Shown in pieces: positions 1 through 8,620 of a stretch of 34,102 nucleotides of DNA (position 1 is its first letter; every line of letters begins with the position of its first letter). The stretch is from Comamonadaceae bacterium (GTDB taxonomy: Bacteria; Pseudomonadota; Gammaproteobacteria; Burkholderiales; Burkholderiaceae_C), in assembly GCA_027486495.1 (NCBI GenBank), contig JAIXOZ010000149.1, positions 1 to 34,102 of the forward strand, given 5' to 3'. Both the position numbers and the translations under genes were made by a program. The notes under the pieces are model-generated. The model was not told the DNA's origin. It made no database searches and was given only the letters and a program-made list of their open reading frames with translations.

Positions 1-166
1 CTGCTGTGATGCCGAATTGCCGGGCAACCATTGAAACTGAGCTGCCAGGTTCGTTGGTCTGTTTGACGATTTCAAGCTTTTGCTCTGGGGTCCAGCGCCT
101 GCGGCGCTGAACGCTGGTCACCACTTCCACCCGAGAAGGCGTTGCTGAAGACATAGTCATATCCAT
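1..166 (-). CDS. IS3-family (IS2-group) transposase OrfA, partial
   Basis: This is the N-terminal part of an insertion-sequence OrfA protein that runs off the left edge of the window. The visible 55 residues start MDMTMSSATPSRVEVV and contain the helix-turn-helix lead-in RRRRWTPEQKLEIVKQ followed by SVSMVARQFGI, the pattern of IS2-group OrfA proteins, which bind the element's ends. Three in-frame ATGs occur in the first five codons (166, 160, 154); the outermost is taken. The element's end lies just outside at about 230. Whether the rest of the element is intact cannot be seen. Assignment to the IS2 group is by resemblance from memory. Confidence 0.8.
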   Translation of the reverse strand, partial: MDMTMSSATPSRVEVVTSVQRRRRWTPEQKLEIVKQTNEPGSSVSMVARQFGITA

Positions 167-240
167 GGTCGTATTCCTGTTTCTTAGTTTAAGGAATACC
201 GACGGGACTGTGATTCAGGGGGCTAACTCACTAGGCCCCT
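167..240 (-). mobile_element. Left terminal inverted repeat of the IS2-group element
   Basis: Read on the minus strand, the sequence from 230 downward begins TGAGTTAGCCCCCTGAATC. It resembles the IS2 left end in the shared block GCCCCCTGAATC, followed by an AT-rich leader before the OrfA start. The outer boundary is therefore put near 230. The same stretch forms a near-palindrome (217-225 against 232-240, one bulged base), so a stem-loop spans the end. No target-site duplication can be tested because the other end is outside the window. Confidence 0.6.
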
Positions 241-459
241 CAGTTCCCCTAAATTAGCACTGGTTTAGCACTGGAAAATTTCCAATTACTCATTCATTGC
301 TCACTGTTGCAGCCAGCACAGATTTTTTTAGGTGAGCCAACAACAGATGATCACCAGGCCGTCTGCGTGCTCGACTAGGACTTATGGAGTGTTCATGTCG
401 GTGCCAATGTGGGAAGTGCTAAAAGGTATAGCCCCTGTCAATGTGAGTGGGCCGCTGCC
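241..459. other. Gene-free stretch next to the IS end
   Basis: No open frame here resembles a protein. There is a short direct repeat (TTAGCACTGG, twice, about 254-275). No convincing terminator hairpin is visible after the stop codon of the leftward gene ending at 460. This is probably the decayed flank of the insertion sequence. Confidence 0.5.
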
Positions 460-1674
460 TCAGGTGGTTCCGTTGCGGGCGAGATCGGCGATGCGGCCCG
501 CGTCGTAACCGAGCCCCGAGAGGACATCGCCGGTGTGCTGGCCCAGCGAAGGCGGCGCCGAGTTGATGCTGGCCGGCGTCCCGGAGAACTTCACCGGGAA
601 ACCGAGCTGCGGAATGCGGCCCTCGACCGGATGGTCCACATGCAACAACATCTGGCGCGCACGCATGTGCGGGTCATCGAACGCCTCGCGCATGGTGTTC
701 ACTGGCCCACCAGGGATGTCGTTGGCAAAAAACAGCGCCACCCATTCCTGCCGAGTGCGCTGGCGAAACACCTCCTCCATCAGGCGGAATTGACTTTCTC
801 GGTCTTCTCCCTCGGGGAACTGGTCTTGCTTGAGCTGCGGCACGCCTGCGAGGTCGCAAAAGCGGGCCCAGAAGTGCTCCTCCAGCGCGCCCAAGGTCAC
901 ATAGTGCCCGTCCTTACAGCGGAAAATGCCGTAACAGGGTGCGCCGCCGGTGTTGCGGTATTCCCCACCCTTGGGCTCGACCGTGCCAAACAAGGGCTCC
1001 GCGGCGTGGTAAGTCAAGAACGCGACGGCGGCGTCCATCATGGAGACGTCGACGAATTGGCCGGTTCCAGTGTTCTGCCGCGCAAGCACGGCCGCCAGAA
1101 TGCCCCATGCGCCGAGCATGGACGCACCAATATCGGCGGCAAGCAGTCCCGGGACCATGGGCCCTTCGCCCGCTTTGCCAAACAGAGGCAGCGCGCCGAT
1201 GACACCAAGGTAGTTCAAATCATGCCCAGCCACGCGCTGGTAGGGACCGTCCTGCCCATAACCGGAAATGGCGCAATAAACCAGGCGGGAATTGATCTTC
1301 TTCAGTTCCTCGTAGCCTAGGCCGAGGCGGTCCATCACACCCGGCCGAAAGCCTTCGACCACCACATCGGACTGCGCTGCGAGTTCCCGGAAGATGCGCT
1401 TGCCTTCTTCATGCTTGAGGTTCAAGGTCATGCTGCGCTTGTTTCGGTTGCACAGCAGGAACGTGCCTGAATCCACCTTGCCCATCGGCGGGAAGCTGCG
1501 CTGGTAATCGCCTCGCCCGGGCTCCTCCACCTTCAGGATGTCAGCACCCAGGTCGCCGAGCAACTGGGTGCACAGGGCGGCGGGCAGCAAACGGCTAGCG
1601 TCCAGCACTTTCAGGCCGTCGAGCGCCCCGCGCGCGCCTCCCGGGGCGGCCGTATTGCGGTCACTGTTTGTCAT
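460..1674 (-). CDS. CaiB/BaiF family protein, probably alpha-methylacyl-CoA racemase-like
   Basis: A 404-residue member of the family III CoA-transferase/racemase superfamily. The N-terminal half carries the family signature (GLKVLDASRLLPAALCTQLLGD, then GADILKVEEPGRGD near residues 43-56). Residues 150-156 read GHDLNYL, and an aspartate follows at 181 (AADIGASM). The His151 to Asp181 spacing of 30 equals that of His126/Asp156, the two catalytic bases of Mycobacterium tuberculosis alpha-methylacyl-CoA racemase, so racemisation at the alpha carbon of an acyl-CoA is more likely than CoA transfer. A racemase would fit a pathway for branched acids. The start codon overlaps the stop of the IclR gene (ATGA), so the two are translationally coupled. 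Which branched acyl-CoA it uses is unknown, and a CoA-transferase role is not excluded. Confidence 0.85.
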   Translation of the reverse strand: MTNSDRNTAAPGGARGALDGLKVLDASRLLPAALCTQLLGDLGADILKVEEPGRGDYQRSFPPMGKVDSGTFLLCNRNKRSMTLNLKHEEGKRIFRELAAQSDVVVEGFRPGVMDRLGLGYEELKKINSRLVYCAISGYGQDGPYQRVAGHDLNYLGVIGALPLFGKAGEGPMVPGLLAADIGASMLGAWGILAAVLARQNTGTGQFVDVSMMDAAVAFLTYHAAEPLFGTVEPKGGEYRNTGGAPCYGIFRCKDGHYVTLGALEEHFWARFCDLAGVPQLKQDQFPEGEDRESQFRLMEEVFRQRTRQEWVALFFANDIPGGPVNTMREAFDDPHMRARQMLLHVDHPVEGRIPQLGFPVKFSGTPASINSAPPSLGQHTGDVLSGLGYDAGRIADLARNGTT

Positions 1675-2444
1675 GTCGAAGTCCTCTTGTTAGCGCCGCG
1701 ATGCTCGTGGCCCAGTTGCTTGTCAATCTGCTCGACGCAGGCACGCGCCTGGGTCAATATCTTGCGCTCGTGCGCTTTAGTAGCGCGGGTAGACAGCACC
1801 GACACGTGCAGCGCCGCGACGGCGCTGCCATTGCCATCGCGTATGGGCAAGGCATAGCCGACCACGCCTTCCATGGCTTCTTGGTCACTCCTCGAGAAGC
1901 CAGCCATACGGATGCTGTTGTACTCCTTGTGCAAAAGCTGCGGGTCGGTGATGGTCAGGGGTGTCATTTTGGGCAGCTTGCCGGCCAGCACATGTGCTTC
2001 GAGCCGCCCATCGAGCGCGGCGAAAAGCTTTCCTGTGGCGGTGCAGTGCATCATCAACGGCTCGCCCAGCCGAATGTCCAGAGAGATCCGCTGGTTACCC
2101 AGGACGCGGTCCACATAGATGACCCGTTGCCCGACCCGCAGGGCCAGATAAACGTCGTCTCCAAGCTCGCGGGCAAGGTCTTGCAGCGGCCGCCGGGCCA
2201 CCGTTCGCAAGTCCAGCGATTGGACGGTGCGCAAGGCCAGGGACACCGTGCGCGGGCCGACGGCATAGCGCAGATCGTCATCGACCGTCACGACCTCGGC
2301 GCTCACCATGGTTTGCAGCATGTTGTGCAGGCTGCTCAAGGGCAGGTCCAGCGCCTGTTTGATTTCCGTCAGTCGCAAAGGGGTGTTGCGCTCGACCAGC
2401 AGCTTGAGGAGGTCGAAGGTTCTCAGGTAACGTTCAGGGCTCAT
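1671..2444 (-). CDS. IclR family transcriptional regulator
   Basis: A 257-residue regulator with an N-terminal winged helix-turn-helix (about residues 4-65: RYLRTFDLLKLLVERNTPLRLTEI, then SLHNMLQTMV). An IclR effector-binding GAF-like domain follows (about 80-245), with family patterns such as GEPLMMHCTATGKLFAA and the C-terminal ALPIRDGNGSAVAALHVSV. IclR proteins are dimers that bind aromatic or aliphatic acids and control adjacent catabolic operons. The gene overlaps the racemase-like gene downstream and diverges from the acyl-CoA ligase operon. A copy of the motif TATTTTCGAAATT (12 of 13 matching, minus strand, 2474-2486) lies 30 bp upstream of its start, compatible with autoregulation. 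This is the only transcription factor in the island. Confidence 0.9.
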   Translation of the reverse strand: MSPERYLRTFDLLKLLVERNTPLRLTEIKQALDLPLSSLHNMLQTMVSAEVVTVDDDLRYAVGPRTVSLALRTVQSLDLRTVARRPLQDLARELGDDVYLALRVGQRVIYVDRVLGNQRISLDIRLGEPLMMHCTATGKLFAALDGRLEAHVLAGKLPKMTPLTITDPQLLHKEYNSIRMAGFSRSDQEAMEGVVGYALPIRDGNGSAVAALHVSVLSTRATKAHERKILTQARACVEQIDKQLGHEHRGANKRTST

Positions 2445-2463
2445 GGTCGATTTAGGTTCGCGA

Positions 2464-2490
2464 GAAAATTCGTAAATTCGAAAATAATTT
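2464..2490. promoter_or_regulatory. Putative operator next to the IclR gene
   Basis: Positions 2474-2486 read, on the minus strand, TATTTTCGAATTT. This matches 12 of 13 bases of the half-site that forms a perfect inverted repeat at 20881-20914. It lies 30-42 bp upstream of the IclR start codon, where an autoregulatory site would be expected. Assignment to IclR is inferred from position alone. Confidence 0.5.
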
Positions 2491-2561
2491 CATTGATTAA
2501 ACCATCCGAACTCAGCCGATCCGTCAAGCTGGCATGAAAAAACAACTTGCCCAGCCAAGCA

Positions 2562-2612
2562 TTGCACGTTAACATTTCCTGATTATGGAATAATTTTCCA
2601 AATTTCGAAATA
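2562..2612 (+). promoter_or_regulatory. Putative promoter and operator of the acyl-CoA ligase operon
   Basis: TTGCAC (2562-2567) and TATGGA (2584-2589), spaced by 16 bp, make a plausible sigma-70-type promoter. Overlapping and following the -10 element are two overlapping half-sites of the island motif: 2592-2604 (11 of 13 to TATTTTCGAAATT) and, inverted, 2601-2612 (one base shorter). Within them ATTTCGAAAT (2602-2611) is a perfect palindrome. The upstream GATTATG also recurs at 20870. A factor bound here would cover the promoter, so repression is the simplest reading. Confidence 0.5.
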
Positions 2613-2633
2613 CCGAGACCACACGACACCGTC

Positions 2634-4265
2634 ATGAGCATGCCCGAAACTCGGACCATCCCGCTGCTGATGCAGGAGCAGGCCAAACGCTTTGCCACCC
2701 ATGAAGCGCTGGTGGACGGGGCGCGCCGCTACACCTATGCGCAGCTGCTGAATGAGGCAAACAACGTGGCGAGGGGCCTCGCCGCGCTCGGTTTGGGGCG
2801 TGGCGATCGCGTGGCCATTCTCATGGGCAACCGGGCAGAGTGGCTGCTGACATTCCTCGCGATCCAGCAAATCGGTGCCGTTTCTGTCGGCCTCAATACC
2901 TGGTCCACCGCCCGCGAACTCGAATACACCCTGTCTCATGCCGAAGTCAGCTGTCTGGTGACAACTGACCGGCTACGCCGCCAGGATTTTCGCAGCACGA
3001 TGGCCGGCATCCGTAGCAGCGGTGTCATGACTTCATTGCGAAACATTGTCTGGCTCCATGCTGACCTGACATCGCCCGTGAAGGACGACATCAACAGCGC
3101 CTTGGGCCCTGGCGAGATCACCTGGAACGAGTTGCTGCAAAGGGGCGAGGGCATTGCCCAAGCGCAGGTGGATGCGGCGGCGCGGTCCGTGCAGCCGGAC
3201 GACGACGCCATGTTGTTGTACACCTCCGGCTCCACGGCAGCGCCCAAGGGCATCCTGCTGCAGCACGGGCATTGGGTCAGCAACGCATTCCACATCGGCG
3301 AGCGCCAGCGCGTCACGCAGCACGACAGGCTGTGGCTGGCGGTGTCGCTCTTTTGGAGTTTCGGCATCGTCAATGCGGCTCCCAACCTGCTCACCCACGG
3401 CGGCTGTGTGGTGCTGCAAGAAAGCTTTGACGCCGGCGAGGCGCTGGCGCTGATCGAGCGCGAGCGCTGCTCGATCTTTTACGGCACGCCGAACATCGTG
3501 CAGGCCCTGTGGGAGCACCCGAAACGAGCGCAGCACGATCTGTCATCGCTGCGCAGCGGTGCCACCATCGGCACACCCGAACAAGTGCAACGGGCTGTGG
3601 AGCTGGGTGTTCGGGAAATCTGCAACATCTACGGCTTGAGCGAAACCTACGGTAATTGCGCGGTGACCGATGCGCACGATCCTGTGGCGGTGCGGCTGCA
3701 ATCGGTCGGCCGTCCGCTTCCTGGAGTCACCCTGCGCATTTGCCACATCGACTCGGGCGAGTTGCAGCCGGCAGGCGAAGTTGGCGAGATCAGGGTCAAG
3801 GGACCGGTGGTCAGGGAATACCTGAAGGACCCGGCAAAAACCGCCGAGTCTTTCGACGAAAACGGATTTTTTCGCACGGGGGACTTGGGCCTGCTCGACG
3901 CCGATGGCCGGCTGTACTTCAAGGGCCGCATCAAGGAAATGGTCAAGAGCGGGGGCATCAACATCGCCCCTGCTGAAGTCGAGGAGGTGCTGATGCGCCA
4001 CCCTGCGGTTCGCACAGCCTACGTCATCGGCGTGCCTCACCCGGCATTGGACGAAGCGCTCGTGGCCATCATCATCGCCGAGGCTGGTGCGACACCGGGC
4101 CGCGACGAACTGCTGGCCTTCTGCAAAAACGAGATGGCCGCCTACAAAGTACCGCACCAGTTCCACTTCACAACGGAAAACGAGCTGCCCCTGACCACCA
4201 CCGGCAAGTTGCAGAAGGCCAGGTTGCATACGCTGATGCCAACAAGCGGAGAGCCCAAGACATGA
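2634..4265 (+). CDS. Acyl-CoA synthetase (AMP-forming, ANL superfamily)
   Basis: A 543-residue adenylate-forming ligase that would activate a carboxylic acid to its CoA thioester using ATP, probably the entry step of the operon. All core motifs are present: the P-loop YTSGSTAAPKG (196-206), YGLSETYG (333-340), the ATP ribose-binding TGD (415-417), the hinge GRIKEMVKSGGINIAP (431-446) and the C-terminal catalytic lysine in TTGK (Lys525). Length and layout fit long- or medium-chain and aryl acyl-CoA synthetases; the substrate cannot be read. Two ATGs are possible (2634 and 2640); the first is used, with only a weak ribosome-binding site. The stop overlaps the next gene by 4 bp. Confidence 0.93.
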   Translation: MSMPETRTIPLLMQEQAKRFATHEALVDGARRYTYAQLLNEANNVARGLAALGLGRGDRVAILMGNRAEWLLTFLAIQQIGAVSVGLNTWSTARELEYTLSHAEVSCLVTTDRLRRQDFRSTMAGIRSSGVMTSLRNIVWLHADLTSPVKDDINSALGPGEITWNELLQRGEGIAQAQVDAAARSVQPDDDAMLLYTSGSTAAPKGILLQHGHWVSNAFHIGERQRVTQHDRLWLAVSLFWSFGIVNAAPNLLTHGGCVVLQESFDAGEALALIERERCSIFYGTPNIVQALWEHPKRAQHDLSSLRSGATIGTPEQVQRAVELGVREICNIYGLSETYGNCAVTDAHDPVAVRLQSVGRPLPGVTLRICHIDSGELQPAGEVGEIRVKGPVVREYLKDPAKTAESFDENGFFRTGDLGLLDADGRLYFKGRIKEMVKSGGINIAPAEVEEVLMRHPAVRTAYVIGVPHPALDEALVAIIIAEAGATPGRDELLAFCKNEMAAYKVPHQFHFTTENELPLTTTGKLQKARLHTLMPTSGEPKT

Positions 4266-5161
4266 GCGAAGACAGCTTCCTGAATGAGAGACCGAACGCC
4301 TGGGGCCGCTGGGGCGCAGACGACGAGGCCGGGGCGCTCAACCTGATCGGCCCCGAGCAGGTCAAGCGCGCAGCCAGCCTGGTGCGAACCGGTCAGGTGG
4401 TGCGGCTCGCGCAGCTGCTCTCGCACAAAACCCCGGTGCCACGCCACCGCGCAGGACTGCAACATTTCATGGGGCGCGACGGGGGCGACTACGCGGCAGG
4501 CGCCAAGCGCCCCGGTGGTTTCCAGTTCGCCGAAGACACGGTGGTCATGCCCCTGCACATCGGCACCCACATCGACGCGCTGTGCCACGCGTGGTGCGAC
4601 AGCCGCATGTTCAACAACTACCGCGAAGACACCCTGCGCAGCACCAGCGGTGCGACCCGACTCGGGGTGGAGAAAATGCCGCCTGCGGTCACGCGCGGCC
4701 TGCTGCTGGACCTGGTCGGCTTGCGTGGCCGCCCCTTACGCGGGGGAGAAGTGGTCTCTCGAGCCGACCTTGAGGCTTGCCTGAGCGCCGCGCAGCTGGA
4801 GATCGAGCCCGGCGACGCGGTGCTGCTGCACACCGGCTGGTTGGCCGCCCAACAAGGCGTGAGCGACGTGGATTTCAATACCGAGCCCGGGATAGACTAC
4901 GAAGCGGGCCTTTGGCTGGCGCAGCGCGACGTTGCCCTCATAGGAGCCGACAACTACGCAGTCGAAGTGCTGCCCTTCGCAGAGGGCACCGTGTTCCCGG
5001 TGCACCAGTGCGTGATCCGCGATTTTGGCATCCCGTTGCTCGAAGGCCTGCTGCTGGATCCGCTGGTGCGCACCGGCCGACGCGAGTTTCTTTTTGTCGC
5101 CGCTGCGCTGCCCATTGTTGGCGCCACCGGCAGCCCGCTCACGCCCCTGGCCATTCTCTGA
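4262..5161 (+). CDS. Cyclase family protein (kynurenine formamidase-like metal hydrolase)
   Basis: A 299-residue protein of the putative cyclase family that includes bacterial kynurenine formamidase. The diagnostic metal-binding motif HIGTHIDALCH (residues 99-109) is present, and the start (ERPNAWGRWGADDEAGALNLI) is typical of the longer members. Family enzymes hydrolyse amides or lactones and use Zn or Mn. In a pathway with a flavin monooxygenase, opening a lactone or a cyclic intermediate is a plausible role (inference). The start codon overlaps the ligase stop (ATGA), which indicates coupled translation. It is unlikely to be a tryptophan-pathway enzyme here, since no kyn genes are nearby. 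Confidence 0.85.
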   Translation: MSEDSFLNERPNAWGRWGADDEAGALNLIGPEQVKRAASLVRTGQVVRLAQLLSHKTPVPRHRAGLQHFMGRDGGDYAAGAKRPGGFQFAEDTVVMPLHIGTHIDALCHAWCDSRMFNNYREDTLRSTSGATRLGVEKMPPAVTRGLLLDLVGLRGRPLRGGEVVSRADLEACLSAAQLEIEPGDAVLLHTGWLAAQQGVSDVDFNTEPGIDYEAGLWLAQRDVALIGADNYAVEVLPFAEGTVFPVHQCVIRDFGIPLLEGLLLDPLVRTGRREFLFVAAALPIVGATGSPLTPLAIL

Positions 5162-5166
5162 TACAC

Positions 5167-6393
5167 ATGGCCATAAAACCCGACACCACCCGCCCAGGTC
5201 CCCTGGCAGGCATCCGCGTCCTCGAGATTGCTTCGATGATTCTTGGACCGCTGGCCGGCCAATATCTGGGCGACCTCGGAGCGGACGTGATCAAGCTCGA
5301 GCCTCCTGAAGGTGACCTGACACGCTCGATCGGCCCGCGACGTTCACCGCTGATGGGCTCGTTTTTTCTTTCCAGCAACCGCAGCAAACGCAGTATTGTT
5401 GTCGACCTGAAAAAGGCCGAAGGACAGGCCATTCTGCGCAGTTTGTTGAAAAACACCGACGTGCTGCTGCACTCGCTGCGCACGCCAGCCGCCCACAAAC
5501 TGGGCCTCGACTATGCGACGCTCAAGCAGCTCAACCCGCGCCTTGTTTATTGCCACGTCACAGGCTACAGCGACGAAGGCGCTTATGCGGGGCGACCTGC
5601 CTACGACGACATCGGCCAGGCCGCCTCGGGCCTTGCGCAATTGCAGACCGCGGTGGCTGGGCAGCCGCGTTTCATGCCCTCGATTTTCGCGGACAAAATT
5701 GGCGCGCTGCACGCGAGCATCGGCATGCTCGCCGCCATTGCGCACCGGTCTGCCACAGGGCAAGGCCAGCAGGTCGAGGTACCGATGTTTGAAAGCCTGG
5801 TGGCGTTCAACATGGCCGAACACCAGTGGGGCTTCTGCTTCGATCCACCCATCGGGCCGATGGGCTACCAGCCCGTCAGCACGGCTGTACGGCGCCCCTA
5901 CAAAACGAAGGACGGCTACCTCGCGCTGCTGCCGTATTCGGATGCGAACTGGCACAGTCTGTTTGAAATCGCAGGCGAGCCACAGATCATGGACGACCCG
6001 CGCTTTTCCACCTTTGCCGCGCGGCAGAAACACTTTCGCGAGGTCTGGGACGAAGTCGAACGGCAGGCGGCACGAAAGACCAATGCCGAATGGCTGGCAC
6101 TGCTGTCGACTGCAGACATCCCGTTTTCGGTCGTTAATTCGCTGGAAGACCTGACCCAGGACCCGCACCTCGAGAGCGTCGGGTTTTGGACCATTGCCGA
6201 ACACCCCAGCGAAGGTCCGCTGCGTTTTGCCGCCAGCCCCGTGGACCTGCGCGAATCGCCCATGCGCATGACGCGCATGCAACCCCGCCTTGGCGAGCAC
6301 AGCGCAGAGATCCTGCGCGAATGCGGATACGACGAACCATCCATTGCACACCTGACTGCCGCCGGCGGTACCTGCCGAGGCCAAGAAACATGA
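5167..6393 (+). CDS. CaiB/BaiF family III CoA-transferase
   Basis: A 408-residue family III CoA-transferase. An open frame extends upstream, but the ATG at 5167, 5 bp after the preceding stop, gives the normal N-terminus (PGPLAGIRVLEIASMILGPLAGQYLGDLGAD). The position that is His in racemases is Tyr here (AYDDIGQAASG, 145-155), while the catalytic Asp position is kept (Asp176 in FADKIGAL). This fits CoA transfer through an aspartyl-CoA anhydride, as in formyl-CoA transferase, rather than racemisation. The likely job is moving CoA from one pathway acid to another. The stop overlaps the acyl-CoA dehydrogenase start (ATGA). It is distinct from the racemase-like paralogue at 460-1674. Confidence 0.88.
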   Translation: MAIKPDTTRPGPLAGIRVLEIASMILGPLAGQYLGDLGADVIKLEPPEGDLTRSIGPRRSPLMGSFFLSSNRSKRSIVVDLKKAEGQAILRSLLKNTDVLLHSLRTPAAHKLGLDYATLKQLNPRLVYCHVTGYSDEGAYAGRPAYDDIGQAASGLAQLQTAVAGQPRFMPSIFADKIGALHASIGMLAAIAHRSATGQGQQVEVPMFESLVAFNMAEHQWGFCFDPPIGPMGYQPVSTAVRRPYKTKDGYLALLPYSDANWHSLFEIAGEPQIMDDPRFSTFAARQKHFREVWDEVERQAARKTNAEWLALLSTADIPFSVVNSLEDLTQDPHLESVGFWTIAEHPSEGPLRFAASPVDLRESPMRMTRMQPRLGEHSAEILRECGYDEPSIAHLTAAGGTCRGQET

Positions 6394-7547
6394 TCCCACG
6401 CACCATCTTTACACCCGAGCACGAAGCGTTCCGCGACACGGTGCGCCGCTTCATCGAAACAGAAGTCACCCCGCACCATGCAGACTGGGAAAAGGCCGGC
6501 CAGGTGCCCCGCTCACTCTGGACAAAAGCTGGCGAACTCGGTCTGTTGTGTGTCAATGCGCCGGAAGCCTACGGCGGTCAGGGCGCTGATTTTCTTTACA
6601 GCGCCATCCTCATCGAAGAGATGGCGCGCGCGGGCGCAACGGGTCCGACGTTTTACCTGCACTCGGACATCGTCGCACCCTACCTCGTGGACTTCGGCAC
6701 CGAAGCACAAAAAACCAAATGGCTGCCGAGGATGGCCACCGGCGAAGTGGTGGTGGCGCTGGGCATGAGCGAGCCGTCCGGTGGCAGCGATGTGCAGAAC
6801 ATCCGCACCCAGGCCATCCGCGATGGCGACGAATACGTGATCAACGGCCAGAAGGTCTTCACCACCAACGGCCACAGCGCAGACCTCTTGCTGTTGGCCT
6901 GCAAGACTGACCCCACGCAAAAGGCCAAAGGCGTGAGCATGATCCTGGTTGAAACCGACAGCCCCGGCTTTAGCCGTGGTCGCAAGCTTGAGAAGATCGG
7001 CTGCAAGGCCCAAGACACGTCGGAGCTGTTCTTTTCCGATTTGCGCGTACCGGCGTCTAACCTGCTCGGTACCGAAGGCGGCGGCTTCGCCATCTTGATG
7101 ACTCAACTGGCGGGGGAGCGGCTCATTCAGGCCATACGTGCCGTTTCAGCGTCGGAGGCCGCGATCGAGTGGACGCTGGCCTACGCGGTCGATCGCAAGA
7201 TGTTCGGCCAAACACTGGCCGACTTCCAAAATACTCGCTTCAGCTTGGCCAATCTGCACGCGCAGGTCCTCGCACAACGTGTGTTTGTTGACCGCTGCAT
7301 GCAATTGCATGCAGAGGGCAAGCTCGATGCAGTTGACGCAGCTTCTTGCAAGCTGGTCACAACTGACTTGCAGTTCAAGGTCATGGACGAATGCCTGCAA
7401 TTTTTCGGTGGCTGGGGCTATATGTGGGAGTACCCGATTGCCCGGGCCTTCGCCGACGCGCGCATGTGCCGCATTGGCGGCGGCACCGCCGAAGTGATGA
7501 AGCAGATCATCGCCAATTCACTCCTGCCGCGTGTGCGCAAGGTTTGA
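6390..7547 (+). CDS. Acyl-CoA dehydrogenase (long-chain/isovaleryl type)
   Basis: A 385-residue FAD enzyme that oxidises an acyl-CoA to the 2,3-enoyl-CoA. The start at 6390 overlaps the preceding stop; the longer upstream frame is not part of the protein. Visible motifs are the FAD-binding signature ALGMSEPSGGSDVQ (123-136) and the C-terminal FFGGWGYMWEYPIARAFADAR block. Where medium- and short-chain enzymes have the catalytic Glu (YEGT), this protein has GGGT. A Glu at 243 (LAGERLIQ) sits where long-chain and isovaleryl enzymes keep their base, so it belongs to that branch. In Lva-type pathways an acyl-CoA dehydrogenase-fold protein acts after 4-hydroxyacyl-CoA phosphorylation, so that role is also possible given the kinase downstream. 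Confidence 0.93.
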   Translation: MIPRTIFTPEHEAFRDTVRRFIETEVTPHHADWEKAGQVPRSLWTKAGELGLLCVNAPEAYGGQGADFLYSAILIEEMARAGATGPTFYLHSDIVAPYLVDFGTEAQKTKWLPRMATGEVVVALGMSEPSGGSDVQNIRTQAIRDGDEYVINGQKVFTTNGHSADLLLLACKTDPTQKAKGVSMILVETDSPGFSRGRKLEKIGCKAQDTSELFFSDLRVPASNLLGTEGGGFAILMTQLAGERLIQAIRAVSASEAAIEWTLAYAVDRKMFGQTLADFQNTRFSLANLHAQVLAQRVFVDRCMQLHAEGKLDAVDAASCKLVTTDLQFKVMDECLQFFGGWGYMWEYPIARAFADARMCRIGGGTAEVMKQIIANSLLPRVRKV

Positions 7548-7627
7548 TCCGATCAAGCCGCCAGATTTCACCGTACTTTCCAAAGCCCATTTTCTTAACC
7601 CCAACCTTTACATCTGGAGACCAGCCC

Positions 7628-8614
7628 ATGCAAACCTCACTGCACATCCTCCTCAAATCGAGCATCGTAGTGGCCAGCATCGCCACTGGCGTCTTCGCGC
7701 AAGCGCAGACGAGCTGGCCCGGCACTTCAAACATCAAGGTCGTCGTCCCGTTCTCTTCGGGCGGCGCCTCCGACGTGCTAACTCGCACGCTGGCCCAACG
7801 CCTACAAGACAAGATCGGTGGCAGTTGGGTCATCGAAAACAGGACCGGTGCAGGCGGCAACATCGGCATGGAAGCCGTCAAGGCCGCAGCACCCGACGGC
7901 ACCACCATCTCATCGGCCACCATCGGCACACTGTCGATCAATCAGTTCTTGTTTGCCAAGCTGCCCTACGACCCGGCTGTGGATTTCGAATACGTCTCGA
8001 AGATCTGGGAGAACTGCAACGCATTTGTCGTGTCACCCTCAAACCCCGCTCGCAACGTCAAGGAATTTCTGGACTGGGCCAAACAGCGGCCCAAAGGCGT
8101 GAACTTCGGCTCGGCTGGCGTTGGCACGACTCCCCACTTGGCAGGAGAGCTGTTTCGGGCGCGCACCGGGATCCAGGCGGTGCACATTCCCTTCCGCGGT
8201 GCGGCACAGTCGATGCCGGCGCTCATGTCCGGCGAAACGGATTTCGCCATCGACAACATCGCCAGCTACACACCCCTGATCAAATCTGGCAAGGTGCGCG
8301 CACTTGCCGTGACCTGCCCCGAGCGCTGGCCAACCATGCCAGAGGTGCCCACCATGGCCGAAGCGGGCGTGCCAGACTTTGTGGTCACATCCTGGGGCGC
8401 TTTCGTTTTGCCAAAGGGCACGCCAGCGGCCATCTCCAGCAAACTTTCACAGGCGATCACCGAATTGGCGGCTGACCCAGCACTCAAGGCCAAGTACCTG
8501 GAGATCGGCGCCATCATCAAGCCCACGACACCCAAGGAGACTGCCGACTTCGCCGCCAACGAGCGGGTGAAGTGGCGCGAAGTGGTCAGAATCTCCGGCG
8601 CCAAGTTGGACTGA
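7628..8614 (+). CDS. Bug/TctC-type periplasmic solute-binding protein
   Basis: A 328-residue extracytoplasmic receptor of the tripartite tricarboxylate transporter family. Residues 1-27 form a signal peptide ending near VFAQAQ, and the mature part starts with the family pattern IKVVVPFSSGGASDVLTRTLAQRL. The motif VIENRTGAGGNIGMEAV and the C-terminal GVPDFVVTSWGAFVLPKGTP are also typical. An upstream in-frame extension exists, but the ATG at 7628 follows CTGGAGA at a normal distance and starts the signal peptide. It follows an 80-bp gap, the largest in the operon, with no evident terminator. Such proteins capture organic acids. No TctA or TctB membrane subunit lies in the window, so it must work with components encoded elsewhere or act as a sensor. 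Confidence 0.92.
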   Translation: MQTSLHILLKSSIVVASIATGVFAQAQTSWPGTSNIKVVVPFSSGGASDVLTRTLAQRLQDKIGGSWVIENRTGAGGNIGMEAVKAAAPDGTTISSATIGTLSINQFLFAKLPYDPAVDFEYVSKIWENCNAFVVSPSNPARNVKEFLDWAKQRPKGVNFGSAGVGTTPHLAGELFRARTGIQAVHIPFRGAAQSMPALMSGETDFAIDNIASYTPLIKSGKVRALAVTCPERWPTMPEVPTMAEAGVPDFVVTSWGAFVLPKGTPAAISSKLSQAITELAADPALKAKYLEIGAIIKPTTPKETADFAANERVKWREVVRISGAKLD

Positions 8615-8620
8615 CCCTGT

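Noticed and set aside
409..1320. A 303-codon plus-strand open frame
   Set aside because: It lies entirely antisense to the well-conserved CaiB/BaiF gene and has no protein-like pattern of its own; it is a product of high GC.
1668..2537. A 289-codon plus-strand open frame
   Set aside because: Antisense shadow of the IclR gene, rich in Gln/His/Arg as typical for shadows.
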